A stretch of DNA of 64,000 bases from Candidatus Zhuqueibacterota bacterium (GCA_030950365.1 JAUZRQ010000038.1:83264-147263); one strand, 5' to 3'; shown: positions 53,642-62,125, numbered from the stretch's first letter. The notes: generated by a model not told the origin, from the letters alone. A program made the numbers and translations.

Positions 53642-55288
53642 ATGAAAAAAACAATGGGCCTGTTTGTGGCTATGATGCTGATTGCCGCCGTTTTGTGGAC
53701 GAACGGCTGCGTGAGAACCAGTGTCGGAGCCAAAATGAAACAGAAACTGGTTGTCGTGGTGGTCGTGGATCAGATGCGGGCGGATTATCTGAATCGCTAT
53801 GCCGGGCTTTTTACTGATGGCTTTGCCCGCTTGCTTAAAGAAGGTAAACTGTACACCAATGCGCATCACGATCATGCCCTCACGGTAACCGCCGCCGGGC
53901 ATGCCACCATTTCCACCGGATCGTTCCCATCGCATCACGGCATTGTCAGCAATGATTGGTACGAGCGCACCGAAAAAAAGAAGGTGTATTGCAGCGATGA
54001 CACCAGCGCCAAAATTCTTGGCTACCCTGACATGGCCGGTCGGTCCCCGGCCCGCATGCTTAAGCCAGCGCTCGGTGACTGGCTGAAGGCCGCATCGCCG
54101 CAAAGTAAGGTGTTTGCCATTTCCCGCAAAGACCGCCCTGCCATCATGATGGGCGGCAAACATCCGGACGGCGTGTACTGGTACAACAGCCGCAACGGCG
54201 CTTTTGTCACCTCTGAATATTATGTCAAAACCTATCCAGCCTGGGTGGACTCGTTCAATGCGCTTAAGCTGGCCGATCGCTATCTGGAAAGCGGCTGGAC
54301 AAAATCCGCCGATGAAGAGGCCTATTTTGTGTCGCGCGAAGACGAATTCATGGCCGAGTTTGACGGCATTCATACCACGTTCCCGCATGAATTCCCCAGC
54401 GAAGCCGGCAAACCGAACCGCGCGTATTATGGAGCGCTGACCACCTCGCCGTTCGCAGATGAGCTGGTGTTCGAGTTCGCCCGCGCGGCTGTCACCAACG
54501 AGGGCCTCGGCCGGGATGGCTATCCGGACCTGCTGTTCGTGGGCTGCTCTGCCGCCGATGCCATCGGGCATGCGTTTGGGCCGCTGAGCCAGGAAGCGCA
54601 GGACCATTTCATGCGTCTGGACAAATACCTGGGTGATTTCATGCGCTTTCTGGATGAGACCGTGGGCGAACGCAATTACGTGCTGGTGCTGACCGGCGAT
54701 CATGGCGGGCTGCCATTGCCGGAAGACCTCAAACGCCGTGGCTTCGATGCCAAACGCGTTTCCTTCCGCGATGCGATGAGTGCGGCTGGCAAGGCCGCGA
54801 AACGCGTGGCAAAACAATTCGGTGTGCAGGGCAAGCTCATCCTGACGTTTGCCAACGGCATCGTGCTGAATGAAGAGGCGATCCAGCAGAGCGGGGCCAA
54901 GCTTGCGGATGTGGAAGCCGCTCTGGCTGACGCACTGAAGAAACTGCCTTACATTGAAGACGTGTTCACCCGCAGCGAGCTGATGCAAACCGGGACCGAT
55001 AATGATCGGCCGTTTTTAGAGAACTTCCGACGCAGTTTTCATCCGGAGCGTTCACCGAACCTGGCCTTGCGCCTGAAGCCGTATTACTTGCTTACCAGTT
55101 GGGCCCAGGGGACGAGTCACGGTTCTCCGTACCGCTATGACACGCATGTGCCGCTGGTGTTTTACGGCAAACGCATTCAGCATGGAACCGTTGCCGATTT
55201 CGTGCGCACCGTGGATATCGCGCCAACGCTCGCAGGCTGGCTCGGCATCGAGCCGCCCGCCGACGTGGGTGGCAAGGTGTTGTTCTAA
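53642..55288 (+). CDS. Alkaline phosphatase-like/type I phosphodiesterase-family lipoprotein
   Basis: 548 residues from the ATG at 53642 (aaagga site). A signal ending at 'VLWTNGC' could be a lipoprotein signal. 'KLVVVVVVDQMRADYLNRYA' gives the first metal Asp, and 'HALTVTAAGHATISTGSFPSHHGI' the nucleophile Thr, as in PafA-like phosphatases. 'CSAADAIGHAFGP' and 'VLTGDHGGLP' supply more metal ligands, and 'GSPYRYDTHVPLVFYG' the last His. It hydrolyses phosphate mono- or diesters outside the inner membrane. The Thr nucleophile places it near PafA rather than E. coli PhoA, which uses Ser. Confidence 0.88.
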   Translation: MKKTMGLFVAMMLIAAVLWTNGCVRTSVGAKMKQKLVVVVVVDQMRADYLNRYAGLFTDGFARLLKEGKLYTNAHHDHALTVTAAGHATISTGSFPSHHGIVSNDWYERTEKKKVYCSDDTSAKILGYPDMAGRSPARMLKPALGDWLKAASPQSKVFAISRKDRPAIMMGGKHPDGVYWYNSRNGAFVTSEYYVKTYPAWVDSFNALKLADRYLESGWTKSADEEAYFVSREDEFMAEFDGIHTTFPHEFPSEAGKPNRAYYGALTTSPFADELVFEFARAAVTNEGLGRDGYPDLLFVGCSAADAIGHAFGPLSQEAQDHFMRLDKYLGDFMRFLDETVGERNYVLVLTGDHGGLPLPEDLKRRGFDAKRVSFRDAMSAAGKAAKRVAKQFGVQGKLILTFANGIVLNEEAIQQSGAKLADVEAALADALKKLPYIEDVFTRSELMQTGTDNDRPFLENFRRSFHPERSPNLALRLKPYYLLTSWAQGTSHGSPYRYDTHVPLVFYGKRIQHGTVADFVRTVDIAPTLAGWLGIEPPADVGGKVLF

Positions 55289-55308
55289 TTGTCGCACAAG
55301 AGGCCAAT

Positions 55309-55509
55309 GTGAATCGATACGTCATTCGCGGGACGCTCTATGCGGTCATCAGCTTCGCCCTGGCGGCCTACGAGGCCATGATGCACGAGCCGATCCGTAT
55401 CGAATTGATTCTGGGCTACGCGCTGGTGTTTTCTTTTGGCGTGTTCACGATTCTCACCCGACACAAGCGGCCGGATTTTTCTGAAGATCAGCATGTCAAA
55501 AAAAGATAA
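55309..55509 (+). CDS. Unknown 66-residue membrane protein
   Basis: Starts at GTG 20 bases after the phosphatase gene, with agagg 5 bases upstream. Two hydrophobic segments (about 7-24 and 34-50) and a basic tail. No family recognised. The close spacing suggests it is cotranscribed with the phosphatase. Confidence 0.55.
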   Translation: MNRYVIRGTLYAVISFALAAYEAMMHEPIRIELILGYALVFSFGVFTILTRHKRPDFSEDQHVKKR

Positions 55510-55668
55510 TCTGCCGATGACCTATAATGTGAACGTTTTGTAAAAAATGGCGATCGCCTTTGAACCAATCCGGCTGAGCGGTGTCATTCTTTGGGAATGC
55601 GCTGGTTGCGCAGAATGTTGATAATAGAAACAATTCATCTACTAATGGATAACTTAACAAGGGTACGA

Positions 55669-56202
55669 ATGATGGTATTACGCCGACTCTTGCTGCTGTT
55701 TCTGATTGCGGGGATGATTTTGAGCACGGGGACGACGCTGCAGGCATCTGAGAAGAAAAAGAATTCTGCCATTACCTGGTTGTCTTTCAGCGAGGCCGTG
55801 GCCAAAGCCAAAAAAGAAAACAAAATGGTGGTAGTGGATTTTTACACCGATTGGTGCGGCTGGTGTAAGGTGATGGATGAAAAAACCTATGGCCATAAAG
55901 ATGTGATCGATTTCGCCAGCAAGAAGCTGGTCATGAGCAAGGTGGACGCCGAGAGCGACGAAAAAACGTCGTTCAAAGGCCAGGAGCTCACCTATCGTCA
56001 GTTGGCGCGGGCGTTCGGCGTTCGAGGGTATCCGACCACGGTCTTCATCAGCCCGAAGGGCGAGTTTTTGACGTCGGTTTCGGGTTACATCCCGGCTGAT
56101 CAATTTTTGCCGATTCTGGAGTTCCTTTCCGAGCGGCATTATGAAAACATGACGTTCGAGAAGTTCATGGAAAAACGCAACAGCGATGACAAAACCGAGT
56201 GA
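55669..56202 (+). CDS. Exported or membrane-anchored thioredoxin-like protein
   Basis: About 177 residues; the ATG at 55669 follows an aaggg site and gives a hydrophobic N-terminus (VLRRLLLLFLIAGMILSTG). The thioredoxin fold has the active site 'FYTDWCGWCKVMDEKTY' (CGWC) and the cis-Pro in 'VRGYPTTVFISPKGE', the pattern of DsbD-C-terminal/thioredoxin-disulfide type proteins. It likely reduces disulfides in the periplasm. Its stop overlaps the glutaredoxin start by 17 bases, starting a chain of four overlapping genes. Confidence 0.88.
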   Translation: MMVLRRLLLLFLIAGMILSTGTTLQASEKKKNSAITWLSFSEAVAKAKKENKMVVVDFYTDWCGWCKVMDEKTYGHKDVIDFASKKLVMSKVDAESDEKTSFKGQELTYRQLARAFGVRGYPTTVFISPKGEFLTSVSGYIPADQFLPILEFLSERHYENMTFEKFMEKRNSDDKTE

Positions 56203-56482
56203 TTGCGAGCCCATTCGCGTGGAAATCTATGGCAAAGCCGATTGTCACCTGTGTGAGGTTGTCAAGAAAAAGGTATTGCAATTTACCGACGAATTTGCTA
56301 TTGAAATGATAGACATCGACATCACTTCGGATCCATTACTGGAGAAGCAATACGCAGAGCGGATTCCCCTGATTTTTGTGAACGGACATCTCGTAGCCAA
56401 GTACCGTATCGAGGAAAAAACGTTTCGTAAAGCGCTCAAAAAGGCAGAACGTGGAAAAGGTCTATTCAAAAACCTCTTTTAA
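56186..56482 (+). CDS. Glutaredoxin-family protein
   Basis: 98 residues. The active-site motif is 'YGKADCHLCEVVKKKV' (CHLC), and 'RIPLIFVNGHLVAKYRIEE' holds the cis-Pro region, as in the DUF836/glutaredoxin-like group. It would act on cytoplasmic thiols. It overlaps the exported thioredoxin by 17 bases and the ECF sigma factor by 32 bases, so all three are translationally linked. Confidence 0.85.
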   Translation: MTKPSDCEPIRVEIYGKADCHLCEVVKKKVLQFTDEFAIEMIDIDITSDPLLEKQYAERIPLIFVNGHLVAKYRIEEKTFRKALKKAERGKGLFKNLF

Positions 56483-57077
56483 TACGCCAGATTTTCTGGC
56501 GCGCCTGAAAAACGGCGACCGCAGCGCGTTTCGCGAGCTGGTCGAGCATTTTCAGGGCAAGGTGTACAATCTGGCGTTGAAAATCCTGTGGAACAAAGAG
56601 GATGCCGAAGATGTTCTGCAGGAAACGTTTCTTAAAGTCGTGGATAAAATCGGCACATTCCGCGAAGAAAGCGACATCGGCACCTGGATTTACCGCATTG
56701 CCACCAACGCGGCATTGATGAAGCTGCGGGAACGCCAGCGGCAGCGCGGCCTGATTGCCGAGCTGACCGACGTCGAAAATCAGGAGATTCAGCCTTCGCG
56801 GTTGGCCCCCGAGGTGACCAATCCGTTTGATGATTTACTAAAAAAAGAATCGCGGGAAATCCTGCAAACGGCCATCGAAAACCTACCCGATATCTACAGG
56901 GTGGTGTTTATTCTGAAGGACGTGGAAAACCTGTCCACGGACGAGATCGCATCGATACTGGATTTAAGCCATGAGGCGATTTACTCGCGCCTGAAGCGCG
57001 CCCGCATGCGCTTGCGCGAGGCGGTTTTGACGGCGTACAAAGAGAAATACGGAGAAGGGAGCTATGCCCTGTCCTGA
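56451..57077 (+). CDS. ECF sigma factor
   Basis: 208 residues starting at GTG inside the glutaredoxin gene. Region 2 is 'LVEHFQGKVYNLALKILWNKEDAEDVLQETFLKV' with 'GTWIYRIATNAALMKLR'. Region 4 is 'ENLPDIYRVVFILKDVENLSTDEIASILDLSHEAIYSRLKRAR'. These are standard for RpoE-like sigma factors. The start overlaps the upstream gene by 32 bases and the stop overlaps the anti-sigma gene by 14 bases. The gene order with two thiol-redox proteins suggests a redox-controlled sigma factor comparable in principle to SigR. Confidence 0.93.
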   Translation: MEKVYSKTSFNTPDFLARLKNGDRSAFRELVEHFQGKVYNLALKILWNKEDAEDVLQETFLKVVDKIGTFREESDIGTWIYRIATNAALMKLRERQRQRGLIAELTDVENQEIQPSRLAPEVTNPFDDLLKKESREILQTAIENLPDIYRVVFILKDVENLSTDEIASILDLSHEAIYSRLKRARMRLREAVLTAYKEKYGEGSYALS

Positions 57078-57288
57078 AATTTTAGAACAGATTTGCGCTG
57101 AGCTCAAAGAAAATATCGATTCGCCGATCTGCCAGGATTTGAAAAAGCACCTGGAAGGCTGCCCCGAATGCCGTGCATACGTGGATAGCCTGAAGAAGAC
57201 GGTGTATCTCTACCGCCACCTGCCGGAGCAAACCGTGCCGGAAGAGGTGCAGGATCGGCTGTATAAGGTGTTGAAGCTGAAAGAGTGA
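57064..57288 (+). CDS. Small zinc-type (ZAS) anti-sigma factor
   Basis: 74 residues with the putative zinc motif H29-x3-C33-x2-C36 in 'KKHLEGCPECRAY', plus Cys23. There is no membrane segment, so it is a soluble anti-sigma factor of the RsrA/ZAS type. Its start overlaps the sigma factor stop by 14 bases. In RsrA, oxidation of the zinc-bound cysteines releases the sigma factor. The same mode here is an inference from motif and neighbours. Confidence 0.82.
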   Translation: MPCPEILEQICAELKENIDSPICQDLKKHLEGCPECRAYVDSLKKTVYLYRHLPEQTVPEEVQDRLYKVLKLKE

Positions 57289-57441
57289 ATGCCTCCAGAA
57301 TCGCAATGGGCACGGCAACGGCCCGGCGGGCGTTGCCGTGCGGCTCACACAACCTTTCGATGCGTTTTCGCCGATTTCGTTTATAGGACAATCCCCCTCA
57401 ATCCTTTTTGATAATCCACCGATCCACCTTCTCGTCCATCT

Positions 57442-59184
57442 ATGAACCGTAACAATATAAAATGGTTTTGGCTACTATTGTTGTTCGTTGCATCCAATGG
57501 CTGTATCTCAGCGACTCGGCAGACGGGCTCTACCCCACAGACGGCTGCTACTGCCATGGCAGAGCCCCCGGCTTTGCAATGGAATGAAACGGGCTTCCTG
57601 TGGCGGCAATGGGAAGTCGCGCAGCCGGTGCGCCAGATCCGCGTCATGGCGCTGTATTTCAAGCTGGCCGATGATCAATTCCGCGCCGAAGGACCGGCCT
57701 ATTCGGATAGCCTGCGCTGCCTGGTGCAGCAATGGCCGGTGGACTCGCCAGCGCCGAAATGGATGGGGGAGCTTCTGGTGGATCGGGCGTTCGACCCGGC
57801 TACGGCGCATGCCGAGCTCGATCGCAAGCCGAACAGCATCACGGCGTTTTTCTACCACATGTCCGGCGGGCAGCTATGGCTATATGGACGGGAGGTGGCG
57901 TACACCGGTCCGCCGATTCGCCGCGCGCGCAACAAACGGCAGTGGCGCGAGAACAACCGCCGCGTGCTGAGCTGGCTCATTCGGAATTACGACCTGCGTG
58001 AACTCGATAACGACGGTGATGGTTACGTGGATTGGATTTTGTTCATCAACCGGGCGCGGCCTAAATTTACGTACGGCCGCGCGCGCAGCGGCCACTACCA
58101 GGGCGTGGCCAACGGCGACTATCTGCCCTCGCCGGTGATCATCGCCGATCCCGACGATCCGGACGAGCCGGTAATCCGCGGCAGCATGGACGCGCGCAAA
58201 AACTCCGGCACGTACCAGACCGATTGCTACGCCATGAGCATGCGCAACATCATTCTGCATGAGATCGGCCACAAACTGCTGGGCGGTGGCCACCGCAACC
58301 GGCTGCAGCGCTGGAATCTGATGGCAGGCTCCGGAGGCCCCGTGTCGCTCGAAAACGGCGTGGTGCTGAGCGCCTGGGAGAAGATGAAACTGGGCTGGCT
58401 CCGGCCCATCGTCATCCGACGGGACACCCTCGATGTGGAGCTTGGCGATCTCACTGCCACCAATCAGGCCGTAAAAATTCCGCTGAGCGGCGGCTATTTT
58501 TTGCTGGAATACCGCAAAAATCATCTATACTTCGAAATCCCATACGAGCCGGAGTGCCCTATGATCCGCGGGCTGGGCGAGGGGCTGCTGATTTCGCGCG
58601 CCACCGGCATGGGCGAGCCGGAAATCCTGCCGGCCAACGCCCGGGCCTTTCGCCAAGCTCGCCGTCGGCAGGCCAGGGTGCCAGTCCATCTGTTTCCGTA
58701 CGCCAGCCGCGATGCAATCACGCCATACACAACGCCGAACACCCACATGCGGCGCCACCGGCGGACCGGTCTGGCCATTACCGATATTCGCGAGCAGGAT
58801 GGCCGCGTTCGGTTCCACGTGTTTTTGAAATATTACGAAAGCCGGCTGCCCCGGCGAACCGTCTGGCAGGGGGTGATCACGGTCGGGAAAACCGTCGTGG
58901 TGCCGGAGAATGGCGAGCTGATCATCCGGCCGGGAACGCGGGTGCGGTTTTTGAAGCACAGCGGACTGGACGTGCGCGGCGTGCTGCGGGCCGTGGGGCA
59001 CGCCGATCAGCCGATCGTGTTTGAGCCACTGCTGGCGCGGACCTGGGCGGGCATCCGCTTTGTGGGGCCGGCCGCTTCAGCCAGCAGGCTGGATCAGGTG
59101 GCGTTCCGCGGCGCGGAGATCGCCATCGCCCGTGAACAGGGGGCCGAACCAACGATTTTGACCATCCGCAGGGAAATGCCATAA
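57442..59184 (+). CDS. M6-like metalloprotease lipoprotein
   Basis: 580 residues; signal ending at 'FVASNGC' (Cys21), an imperfect lipobox. 'DLRELDNDGDGYVDWILFINR' at about 184-204 is typical of M6/immune inhibitor A-type proteases. The zinc motif is His273-Glu-Ile-Gly-His277-Lys-Leu-Leu-Gly-Gly-Gly-His284, that is HExxH plus a third His. 'FYHMSGGQLWLYGREVAYTG' precedes it, as in the family. The last 130 residues contain 'GVITVGKTVVVPENGELIIRPGTRVRF', the opening of a parallel beta-helix that looks short. It would act outside the cell or in the periplasm. No ribosome-binding site is clear at the ATG, but the signal sequence supports it. Confidence 0.85.
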   Translation: MNRNNIKWFWLLLLFVASNGCISATRQTGSTPQTAATAMAEPPALQWNETGFLWRQWEVAQPVRQIRVMALYFKLADDQFRAEGPAYSDSLRCLVQQWPVDSPAPKWMGELLVDRAFDPATAHAELDRKPNSITAFFYHMSGGQLWLYGREVAYTGPPIRRARNKRQWRENNRRVLSWLIRNYDLRELDNDGDGYVDWILFINRARPKFTYGRARSGHYQGVANGDYLPSPVIIADPDDPDEPVIRGSMDARKNSGTYQTDCYAMSMRNIILHEIGHKLLGGGHRNRLQRWNLMAGSGGPVSLENGVVLSAWEKMKLGWLRPIVIRRDTLDVELGDLTATNQAVKIPLSGGYFLLEYRKNHLYFEIPYEPECPMIRGLGEGLLISRATGMGEPEILPANARAFRQARRRQARVPVHLFPYASRDAITPYTTPNTHMRRHRRTGLAITDIREQDGRVRFHVFLKYYESRLPRRTVWQGVITVGKTVVVPENGELIIRPGTRVRFLKHSGLDVRGVLRAVGHADQPIVFEPLLARTWAGIRFVGPAASASRLDQVAFRGAEIAIAREQGAEPTILTIRREMP

Positions 59185-59271
59185 AAAACGTGCGACGCCC
59201 TGCGCCGCATGTGAAAGGATTTCAAATTGATCGGTATTTTGCGGAATGAATGTAATGCACCTGGGTAGCGG

Positions 59272-59868
59272 CTACCCGCCGAATGGCGATGCGCCTCCGG
59301 ACGATGGCTTGTAGTACGGATTGGTTCCCGCGGCGTGATCGGTGATGTCCACCACGTGTTTGATCTCCGGCACCGCCCGTTTGATCATGGTCTCCACGCC
59401 CTGTTTCAGCGTGACATCCACCATGCCGCAGCCCTGGCAGCCGCCGCCAAAAGCGATGAACGCGGTGCCGTTTTTCACATCCATCAGCGTGATGACGCCG
59501 CCATGCGAGGCGATTTGCGGATTGATCTGGTGATCGATCACCTGCTGGACGCGCTGCGCCACGGGATCGTCCCACACCGAATTGGGATTTTCGATCTCGA
59601 AGCCGCCGCGGTAGCCGTCCTCGATGTAATCCATGGTGGCGCCGTTCAGCTTGCGCGCGCTGTCCCTGTCCATAATAATCTGAAACGGCCCAATGTCCAC
59701 TACCTCATCGTTGTCGGTTTTCTCGCTGACTTTGACAAATTTCAGGTTGTATTGGAAACCGCCCGGCCCGCGCCCCGTGATGGCGATGCGCAGCGCCAGG
59801 TCTTTTTCGTCTTCTTTCTCCATCAGAGTGAGAATGCGATCGATGGCTGTAACGGTTAACGTAATCAC
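59272..59868 (-). CDS. nfuA: NfuA-type Fe-S cluster carrier protein
   Basis: 198 residues from a GTG at 59868, 5 bases after ggaggg. Residues 1-110 are an A-type (HesB-like) fold ('GRGPGGFQYNLKFV'), and the C-terminal NifU domain has 'GGGCQGCGMVDVTLKQGVETMI', where the CxxC binds the cluster. NfuA delivers [4Fe-4S] clusters to target enzymes. The domain order A-type plus NifU matches E. coli NfuA. A short Gly/Ser-rich tail ends the protein. Confidence 0.92.
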   Translation of the reverse strand: MITLTVTAIDRILTLMEKEDEKDLALRIAITGRGPGGFQYNLKFVKVSEKTDNDEVVDIGPFQIIMDRDSARKLNGATMDYIEDGYRGGFEIENPNSVWDDPVAQRVQQVIDHQINPQIASHGGVITLMDVKNGTAFIAFGGGCQGCGMVDVTLKQGVETMIKRAVPEIKHVVDITDHAAGTNPYYKPSSGGASPFGG

Positions 59869-59954
59869 GAAACCCTCCCACAATTGCAATTGACGGCATT
59901 TTGAATTGACTTAAAAATACAAAGATCACCGGCAAAAAACAACAGAATTGATGG

Positions 59955-59996
59955 TTGCATCCCGGTTTTGCGGCGCAAGTAACCTGCTTGCGCTAC
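59955..59996. repeat. Half copy of the gtag...gctac hairpin repeat
   Basis: The segment ttgcatcccggttttgcg matches the middle part ttgtattctggttcgcg of copy B, and is followed by the hairpin gcgcaag-taacctg-cttgcgc and ctac. The left half of the repeat is missing. Confidence 0.45.
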
Positions 59997-60167
59997 ACCA
60001 TCATTTGAAGCCTGGCTGGCATACGGAGGGCCACGGATTCATGCAGATGGTAGTTTGACGGCTGCTATCAGGCATTGTCGTTTTGATAGATTTGAGGGAA
60101 ACCCCGAAGACCATCAGGTGCACGAAGCATAAACGGCTATCGGGGTTCCTTGACTGCTATAGTGCAT

Positions 60168-60317
60168 ATTCCGGTGAAAGTTGCCACTGATTCCGGACGA
60201 AAGTTTACCACTTGATATTCTGAACTTTTCTTGTTCTTTTAAACAGGTCTGGTGGCAGTTTTCAGGCGGAATGGCCGGCAACTTTCACCGGAATGGGTGG
60301 CAGGTTTGAGCCGGAAT
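60168..60317. mobile_element. IS21-like terminal repeats without a transposase
   Basis: A 21-23 base unit of the form attccgg-nn-gaaagttgccac is present twice in one direction (60168-60212) and three times inverted (60251-60317), separated by about 38 bases. Arrays of such repeats are typical of the ends of IS21-family elements, where IstA binds. No istA/istB remains between them, so this is a miniature or deletion derivative. The class assignment is from memory of IS21 ends. Confidence 0.6.
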
Positions 60318-60382
60318 ACGTACGGATGAAGGGATATAAAAATATATCTTAAAGAAAAAAACAATATTTCGCAAAAGTTTTC

Positions 60383-60413
60383 TTGACAAACGGGGGGGGG
60401 GATTTTTTATATT
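60383..60413 (+). promoter_or_regulatory. Promoter-like sequence with a G run in the spacer
   Basis: A perfect -35 box ttgaca (60383-60388) and a -10-like tatatt (60408-60413) are separated by 19 bases that include about ten consecutive G. A 17-base spacer is ideal, so slippage of the G run could tune the promoter. Its expected start would be about 125 bases before the small-protein gene. Confidence 0.5.
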
Positions 60414-60547
60414 GTAGCAGATTTCATCTCAGGGCGGTTGCTGCGGCGGAAGAAAGCTCGGATATTTTCTCCGCAAAACGAGAGTCCCTTTAGTTGAAAG
60501 TGGTTAATGAAATGAAACTCTTAGGCTAAAAACAAGGAGGGTTAAAG

Positions 60548-60778
60548 ATGAAAAGGTTGCTTTGGTTAATTTTGCTGGCGATAAGTGTTTTTCTTAGCGA
60601 GAAATTTCATAGACCTTGGCAATCATCTGTCGCAAATGCGCAATATATCCAAGACAGATTCATGAAGATAGGAGTTTGCTATTGTCCTGGAGAAGGTTGG
60701 GTAGGTGTAGGATTTAGCTGTTGGCGACCTGGAAATGATTGCTATGCATCGCAGCACTGTTTTTGTGATCCAGAATAA
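60548..60778 (+). CDS. Secreted six-cysteine small protein
   Basis: 76 residues with a perfect aaggagggt site before the ATG. The N-terminus is a signal peptide or anchor (KRLLWLILLAISVFL), followed by a linker and a likely cleavage site 'SSVANA-Q'. The mature part of about 44 residues has six Cys in the order CxC...C...C...CxC ('GVCYCPGEG', 'FSCWRPGNDC', 'QHCFC'), enough for three disulfides. The arrangement signal, Ala-Asn-Ala linker, Cys-rich tail next to a 6-bladed propeller gene recalls NVEALA-type peptides of Bacteroidetes, but the sequence is not obviously that family. Function unknown. AT-rich, unlike the chromosome before 59.9 kb. Confidence 0.75.
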   Translation: MKRLLWLILLAISVFLSEKFHRPWQSSVANAQYIQDRFMKIGVCYCPGEGWVGVGFSCWRPGNDCYASQHCFCDPE

Positions 60779-61054
60779 GAGTGCTAAAAATTAGGATTGT
60801 AAAAGAATCGCTTATATAGTTCATTTAGCCGTCAAGAACAGTACGGCTTTTTACACTTCGCTGTGCGAAACGAAATGAGTCCGCAATGTCTTTGCCGCTT
60901 TGGCTAAGGGATTGCCATGCGTTGTGTGAGGCAAATATTCGCGATGATGAAGATTATTATTACCATAAGGTTGAACATTTCTAATTTTTACGAATAAAAA
61001 CATTTAATAAAATCTTAAAACTGAAAATTTTCACACAGATGGGAGAACCGCAAA

Positions 61055-62125
61055 TTGAAACATTTGCGTTTGAAAACGATTAATATTTTATTACCTATTT
61101 TACCAATGTTCTTAACTATGCTGGTGAAATCTGTAGGTGCAAGAGAAGAAAATTACAAGGAGTTTGAGAAATTTTTTTTCCCAACAGACACAATCGATTT
61201 TAATATTGATGGCCTGGTAATTGGCAAGATAAGTAAGGCCTTAGCGCTCGACTCAAAAATATATGTAATTTTGGACGATATTTCACATTCGGTATATGTT
61301 GTGAATATCTTAAATCGCTCTTTTAAGGTAGTTTCTGTAGAAAAACAATTCCCTGGGATAAAATTAGAGCCTTACGATATTGCTTTATCGAATGATGGCG
61401 GATTCTGGGTCTGTGGAGCAGTATATAGATACTTTCTTTTTGACAGTAAAGGTGAATTTAAGGCAAAGTATTATACTGATGACTTATATTCATCTGGTAA
61501 AACTGCGGTTGACTCTAAAGGCAATTTGATAATTTATAGTGATAAGTTTGCAGATGGTATTTATCTTTATTATTTCGATCTTCAAAGGAAGGAGAAGAAA
61601 CGTCTTTTTCGTATTGATTTTCCGAATTCTCTACTGAACTCTATCAGAAGATTTTTAGGCGGCGGATTGCTTGCAGATGATAAAGGTAACATTTATGTAT
61701 CCAATGCAATAGAAGACAAAATCTATGTCTACGATTTAAACGGAAACCGAAAGCGCATTTTTAAAAGCAAACATTTGGGATTTTCAATGTTAAGCCAAGA
61801 TTTGCCTGCAACAAAAGAGGATATTATGAAACACTTTATTCAACGAAAGAATAAATTGTATTTTGATCTTTTTTTAAGCATGCATTTTTTAAATAAAAAA
61901 ACCATTGTTGGTATGTTTGCCGTAAAGGGTAAGCTATTAATAGAGCTGTTTTCAACATCTGGGTACGTTTTAAATGATCACAAGATTTTAATTCCTGGCT
62001 ACATTGTTTATTCAGCAAATAATTATCTTTATTTAGCTTATCAGCCCGAGCAATTCGATTCAAAAGGATATTTAAAAAATCCGGTGTTAATTAAGTATAA
62101 ATATAGAGGCAGTACCGATGATTAG
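61055..62125 (+). CDS. 6-bladed beta-propeller-like exported protein
   Basis: 356 residues starting at TTG with gggag 9 bases upstream. An N-terminal hydrophobic stretch (INILLPILPMFLTMLVKSVGA) gives an export signal. Repeats with a propeller signature follow: 'DSKIYVILDDISHSVYVVNI', 'SNDGGFWVCGAVYRYFLFDSKGEFKAKY', 'VDSKGNLIIYSDKFADGIYLYYFD', 'ADDKGNIYVSNAIEDKIYVYDLNGNRKRIF'. The order matches NHL/6-bladed-type proteins common next to small exported peptides in Bacteroidetes. Its stop overlaps the next gene by 8 bases. It would be periplasmic or surface-bound and could bind or guide the small protein, which is speculation. Confidence 0.75.
   Translation: MKHLRLKTINILLPILPMFLTMLVKSVGAREENYKEFEKFFFPTDTIDFNIDGLVIGKISKALALDSKIYVILDDISHSVYVVNILNRSFKVVSVEKQFPGIKLEPYDIALSNDGGFWVCGAVYRYFLFDSKGEFKAKYYTDDLYSSGKTAVDSKGNLIIYSDKFADGIYLYYFDLQRKEKKRLFRIDFPNSLLNSIRRFLGGGLLADDKGNIYVSNAIEDKIYVYDLNGNRKRIFKSKHLGFSMLSQDLPATKEDIMKHFIQRKNKLYFDLFLSMHFLNKKTIVGMFAVKGKLLIELFSTSGYVLNDHKILIPGYIVYSANNYLYLAYQPEQFDSKGYLKNPVLIKYKYRGSTDD

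Larger units (their letters stand above)
59869..60547. other. Junction between chromosomal and AT-rich mobile DNA
   Basis: 680 bases without a gene. In order it holds a half copy of the hairpin repeat (59955-59996), an imperfect inverted repeat with arms aaccccga / tcggggtt (about 60103-60150), the IS21-like end repeats (60168-60317), a promoter-like sequence with a G run (60383-60413), and a leader that includes a 5-codon frame (MKLLG, about 60510-60527). Confidence 0.5.

Noticed and set aside
53456..54988. 510-codon open frame on the minus strand inside the phosphatase gene
   Set aside because: An antisense shadow of a well-supported metalloenzyme gene; His/Gln/Arg-rich translation without family features.
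60510..60527. 5-codon frame MKLLG upstream of the six-cysteine protein
   Set aside because: Very short and without its own ribosome-binding site; could be a leader peptide but is unsupported.
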